8,989 bases of DNA, taken from positions 1-8,989 of the forward strand of contig QMOP01000042.1 of assembly GCA_003650255.1 (NCBI GenBank), written 5' to 3'. Each line of letters begins with the position of its first letter. Position 1 is the stretch's first letter. A model generated the notes under the pieces. The model saw only the letters and a program-made list of their open reading frames with translations. It was not told the DNA's origin and searched no databases. The position numbers and the translations under genes are program-made. Origin of the DNA: Caldisericota bacterium. Lineage in GTDB: Bacteria > CG03 > B21-G15. Below are positions 6,134-8,989 of the stretch, piece by piece.

Positions 6134-7729
6134 CTAAAATCTGTATTTTTGTAGAGATTCAGGAACATACCATTTTATAAAATTGTAAGATATTCCTGCT
6201 TTTGTAAGTTTTACATTTTTAAATCTTTTGTGAAGAACAACAAGATTATCAGGTACATATAAAAAGCAGTAAGGCTGTTCCTCATTTAAAATCTTATGAA
6301 TTTTCCTGTAAATTTTTTTCCTCTTTTCAAAATCAAATGTTGTTCTTCCAATTTCAAGAAGTTTATCAACCTCTTTATTTTTGTATCCGATAAAATTGTA
6401 TCCACCTTCCTTATCCTCAGAAGAATGCCAGATTGAAAACTGGTCAGGGTCCCTTGATAGAGCCCATCCAAGAATCACTGCTTCAAACTTTCTTGTTTCA
6501 ATGAAATTGTGGATAAATGATGACCATTCAACAATTCTTATATCCATTTTTATTCCTATTTTTCTTAAATTCTCCTGAATGATTAGAGCAGCAATTTCCC
6601 TCTGTTTATTTCCCTGATTTGTCAGGACAACAAAATGAAATTTCTTTCCATCCTTTTCTAAAATACCATCACCATCAGTATCCTTCCATCCAAGTTCTTC
6701 TAAAATTCTTTTTGCTTTTTCAGGATTGTATTCAATATCCTTTACATCTGAGTTATATGCCCATGACTGTGGTGGAAATGGTCCTGTTGCAGGTTTTCCA
6801 AGTCCGAATAAAACAGCATCTATTAATTCCTTTTTATCTATTGCCATCGCAATTGCTCTTCTTATTTTCTTTTCTTTAAAAAGTTCATTTCTTAAGTTGA
6901 ATCCAAGATATGTATATGAAAATGAAGGATATCTGTATTTTCTGAAATTAGAAAGAAAATCCTTTTTCTTTAAAAATTTCCATTGAAACGGTGTAAGTCC
7001 CATCAAATCAATATTTTCTTTTCTGAGTTCTAAAAATTGAATGCTTGAATCAGGAATTATTCTATATACAACTTTATCTATATAAGGTCTACCTTCAAAA
7101 TAATCATCATTTGCTTTTAATATTAGATATTCTGATGCTTTCCATTTTTCAAGTTTATAGGGTCCTGTTCCAACTGGATTTCTATTTCTTGGATGAGTGT
7201 TAAAATTACCTTCTCTATAAATATGAGCTGCAACAATTCCAATTCCCCATGATTCAAGTGAAGGTGCAAATGGTTTTTCATAATATACGATAAATGTATA
7301 GGGAGTAGGTGCCTCTACCTTTTTTATAATCTTGAAATCACTTGAATAAGGGGTTAAAACATCAGGGTCTGTGAGTTTTTTATAAGTAAAAATAACATCC
7401 TTACTTGTAAACTCAACACCATCATGCCATTTAACTCCCTTTCTTAAGTGAAAGACAATTTTTTTCCCTCCATCTTTTATCTCCCATCTTTCAGCAAGGT
7501 CTCCAACAAGTTCTAAATTTTCATTATATTTGACAAGACCATTATAAATTAAAGAATTTATATCTCCACTTGTTGAATCAGTTGCAAGTATTGGGTTTAA
7601 AATTGATGGTTCACCAATTGATGCTTCAATAATGTAATCACCGTAAGTTTCTTTTTTAGATTCAAATTTTAAAATTTCCTTTTTTTTAGAACAGGAGAAA
7701 AGTAAAAGAAGAATAAGAAGTTTAGACAC
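6134..7729 (-). CDS. Extracellular solute-binding lipoprotein, family 5 (OppA/DppA-like)
   Basis: Probable substrate-receptor lipoprotein of a peptide or nickel/oligosaccharide-type ABC importer; family 5 members bind oligopeptides, dipeptides, sugars or metals, so the ligand is unknown. The 531 residues open with a hydrophobic stretch and lipobox LFSC, with Cys13 as the lipidation site, then a Lys-rich tether. Family landmarks are GDLAERWEIKDG (76-87), FHLRKGVKWHDGVEFTSKDV (93-112), NPVGTGPYKLEKW (184-196), RRAIAMAIDKKELID (290-304) and NPEKAKRILEELGW (335-348). A DTDGDG loop (350-355) follows the last. The start is GTG at 7727-7729, overlapping the polX stop by eight bases (GTGTCTAA); no ATG, GTG or TTG lies further upstream before an in-frame stop. 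The signal peptide is unusually short (12 residues, one Lys). No permease or ATPase gene is adjacent downstream, so the importer partners must be elsewhere or absent. Confidence 0.9.
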   Translation of the reverse strand: MSKLLILLLLFSCSKKKEILKFESKKETYGDYIIEASIGEPSILNPILATDSTSGDINSLIYNGLVKYNENLELVGDLAERWEIKDGGKKIVFHLRKGVKWHDGVEFTSKDVIFTYKKLTDPDVLTPYSSDFKIIKKVEAPTPYTFIVYYEKPFAPSLESWGIGIVAAHIYREGNFNTHPRNRNPVGTGPYKLEKWKASEYLILKANDDYFEGRPYIDKVVYRIIPDSSIQFLELRKENIDLMGLTPFQWKFLKKKDFLSNFRKYRYPSFSYTYLGFNLRNELFKEKKIRRAIAMAIDKKELIDAVLFGLGKPATGPFPPQSWAYNSDVKDIEYNPEKAKRILEELGWKDTDGDGILEKDGKKFHFVVLTNQGNKQREIAALIIQENLRKIGIKMDIRIVEWSSFIHNFIETRKFEAVILGWALSRDPDQFSIWHSSEDKEGGYNFIGYKNKEVDKLLEIGRTTFDFEKRKKIYRKIHKILNEEQPYCFLYVPDNLVVLHKRFKNVKLTKAGISYNFIKWYVPESLQKYRF

Positions 7730-8989
7730 CTCTCTTTTTCCTTTTTTTGATGTAATCAGAGATTTCTTTTTTCGTAAAGGTATTTAAAATATTTCTTTTT
7801 TCAAGCCATCCCCTTCTTGCAACAGTTACTCCTATATCCATATAATAAAGTTGTGATATTGAATGGGCATCTGTTCCTATTCCAAGAAGAATTCCCATTT
7901 CCTTTGCTTTTTTACAATAAAAATCTTGAAGGTCCTGTCTTTCAGGAAATGCGTTTATTTCAATTAATTTCTTATATTTTTTAGCAACTTCAAGAACCTT
8001 ATCAAGATTTATCTCATATCCATCCCTTTTTCCAATAAGTCTTCCTGTTGGATGGGCAAACATATCAACATAAGGATTGGAAAGTGCTTTTATGACTCTA
8101 TTTGTTATTTTCTCTTGAGGTTGTTTAAATCCTGTATGAATTGCTGCAATTACAAAATCAAAATCTTTTAAAACATCTTCTGGATAATCAAGATTTCCAT
8201 CATCAAGTATATCAACCTCAGTTCCATAAATTACAAGAACCTTTGTTTTTTTGTTTATCTCTTCTATTTCCTTTTTCTTTTTCTTTAAATCCTCAATACT
8301 TACACCTCCAGCAACCTTTAAACTCATAGAATGGTCAGCAATTACAATCCACTCGTATCCAAGTTTTTCTGCTTCTTTTGCTATCTCAAGAATACTATTT
8401 GCGCCATCAGAATATTTTGAATGAATATGAAGATCACCTTTTATATCCTTTAATTTTACAAGTTCAGGTAATTCTCCTTTTAATGCTGCTTCAATCTCTC
8501 CTCTTGCTTCTCTTAATTCTGGTGGAATCCATTCCATACCAAGAGTTTCGTAAATCTCTTTTTCCTCCTTTCCTCCGATTTGTTTTTCTTTCTCACCTAT
8601 TTTAAATATTCCATACTCATTTATTGTATATCCCTTTTTTAAAGCGAACTCTCTTAATTCTATATTGTGATTTTTTGAGCCAGTGAAATATTGAAGAGCA
8701 GATCCAAACTCATTTTTATTTACAACCCTCAAATCAACCTGAATACCTTCTTCAGTTATAATACTTCCTTTTGTCTTTCCCTTTGCTAATATTTCCCTTT
8801 TCCCCCATTTTTTTACAAAATCCTCTATAACTTTTTCTCCATCCTTTGCAACACACAATATGTCAATATCTCCAATTGTTTCTTTCCCTCTTCTAAGTGA
8901 ACCTGCCCATTCCGCCTTTAATACATCTCTGTGATTTTTAACCCATTCAAGTATTGGAAGTGCGATTATTTTTGCTGTATAAAGGAGTA
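7722..8989 (-). CDS. polX: DNA polymerase X with C-terminal PHP domain, 5' end off the window
   Basis: Family X repair polymerase acting in gap filling/base excision repair; bacterial PolX proteins also carry 3'-5' exonuclease and AP-endonuclease activity in the PHP domain. The visible 421 residues are the C-terminal part of a protein usually about 570 long. The reading frame stays open to the right edge, so the TTG at 8858 is not the start. The palm shows GSLRRGKETIGDIDI (29-43) with catalytic D40 and D42, and the third Asp D85 in QVDLRVV. The thumb has GSALQYFTGSKNHNIELREF (95-114). PHP metal ligands are all visible: H187 and H189 (DLHIHS), D194, H219 (ADHS), E257 (GTEVD), H284 (IHTG), H312 (AHPTG), D373 and H375 (GTDAHS). 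The segment INAFPERQDL (344-353) differs from the INANPxRLDL form I remember. It ends in a basic tail and overlaps the lipoprotein gene by eight bases. Confidence 0.96.
   Translation of the reverse strand, partial: LLYTAKIIALPILEWVKNHRDVLKAEWAGSLRRGKETIGDIDILCVAKDGEKVIEDFVKKWGKREILAKGKTKGSIITEEGIQVDLRVVNKNEFGSALQYFTGSKNHNIELREFALKKGYTINEYGIFKIGEKEKQIGGKEEKEIYETLGMEWIPPELREARGEIEAALKGELPELVKLKDIKGDLHIHSKYSDGANSILEIAKEAEKLGYEWIVIADHSMSLKVAGGVSIEDLKKKKKEIEEINKKTKVLVIYGTEVDILDDGNLDYPEDVLKDFDFVIAAIHTGFKQPQEKITNRVIKALSNPYVDMFAHPTGRLIGKRDGYEINLDKVLEVAKKYKKLIEINAFPERQDLQDFYCKKAKEMGILLGIGTDAHSISQLYYMDIGVTVARRGWLEKRNILNTFTKKEISDYIKKRKKRGV

Noticed and set aside
6172..6183. Palindrome ATTTTATAAAAT near the convergent gene ends as a terminator or operator
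   Set aside because: It is all A/T, has no loop or T-run, and lies within the lipoprotein coding region; expected by chance in A/T-rich DNA.
8856..8858. TTG as the start codon of the PHP-domain gene
   Set aside because: The frame remains open to the window edge and upstream codons encode the family X palm motif GSLRRGKETIGDIDI, so the TTG is internal and the gene is cut by the edge.

Overview
The window looks like chromosomal DNA from a bacterium with an A+T-rich genome. Coding strands are purine-rich and lysine/glutamate-heavy, and Arg is mostly AGA/AGG. The two tRNAs have almost entirely G:C acceptor stems, which hints at a thermophile. Bacterial hallmarks are -10/-35 promoters, AGAGGTGA/AGGGGGTGA ribosome-binding sites, a type IV pilus motor and a bacterial-type ThrRS. 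The low-GC, Lys-rich style together with a trimmed ThrRS would fit a deep-branching or candidate-phylum thermophile. That placement is inference; no taxon can be fixed from these genes alone.

Layout. (1) Positions 1-86 hold an edge fragment and a likely promoter. (2) tRNA-Cys(GCA) and tRNA-Val(GAC) follow, 18 nt apart. (3) thrS starts 16 nt after tRNA-Val with no Shine-Dalgarno sequence and encodes a threonyl-tRNA synthetase lacking the N-terminal TGS domain. (4) A perfect consensus promoter (TTGACA-17-TATAAT) spans the end of thrS and precedes a tight pilB-pilT-pilC operon. This operon encodes the extension ATPase, the retraction ATPase and the inner-membrane platform of a type IV pilus. PilB carries an apparently complete cyclic-di-GMP-binding MshEN module. 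(5) On the opposite strand, convergent with pilC and separated from it by 3 bp, lies a second unit read from right to left. It is the 3' two-thirds or so of polX (family X DNA polymerase with a PHP nuclease domain, running off the right edge), overlapping by 8 bp a gene for an OppA/DppA-like substrate-binding lipoprotein.

How the genes work together. PilB and PilT power extension and retraction of pili anchored on PilC, and c-di-GMP is the probable signal controlling PilB. Pilins, prepilin peptidase and the PilMNOPQ parts are not in the window. The tRNAs and ThrRS form a translation cluster. PolX (DNA repair) and the peptide-binding lipoprotein share an operon by arrangement but have no obvious functional link. 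I found no mobile element, CRISPR array or clearly undescribed system. The best leads are the TGS-less, SD-less thrS, the c-di-GMP-type PilB with its distinct arginine codon use, and the polX/lipoprotein overlap. No gene-free stretch exceeds 300 bases.
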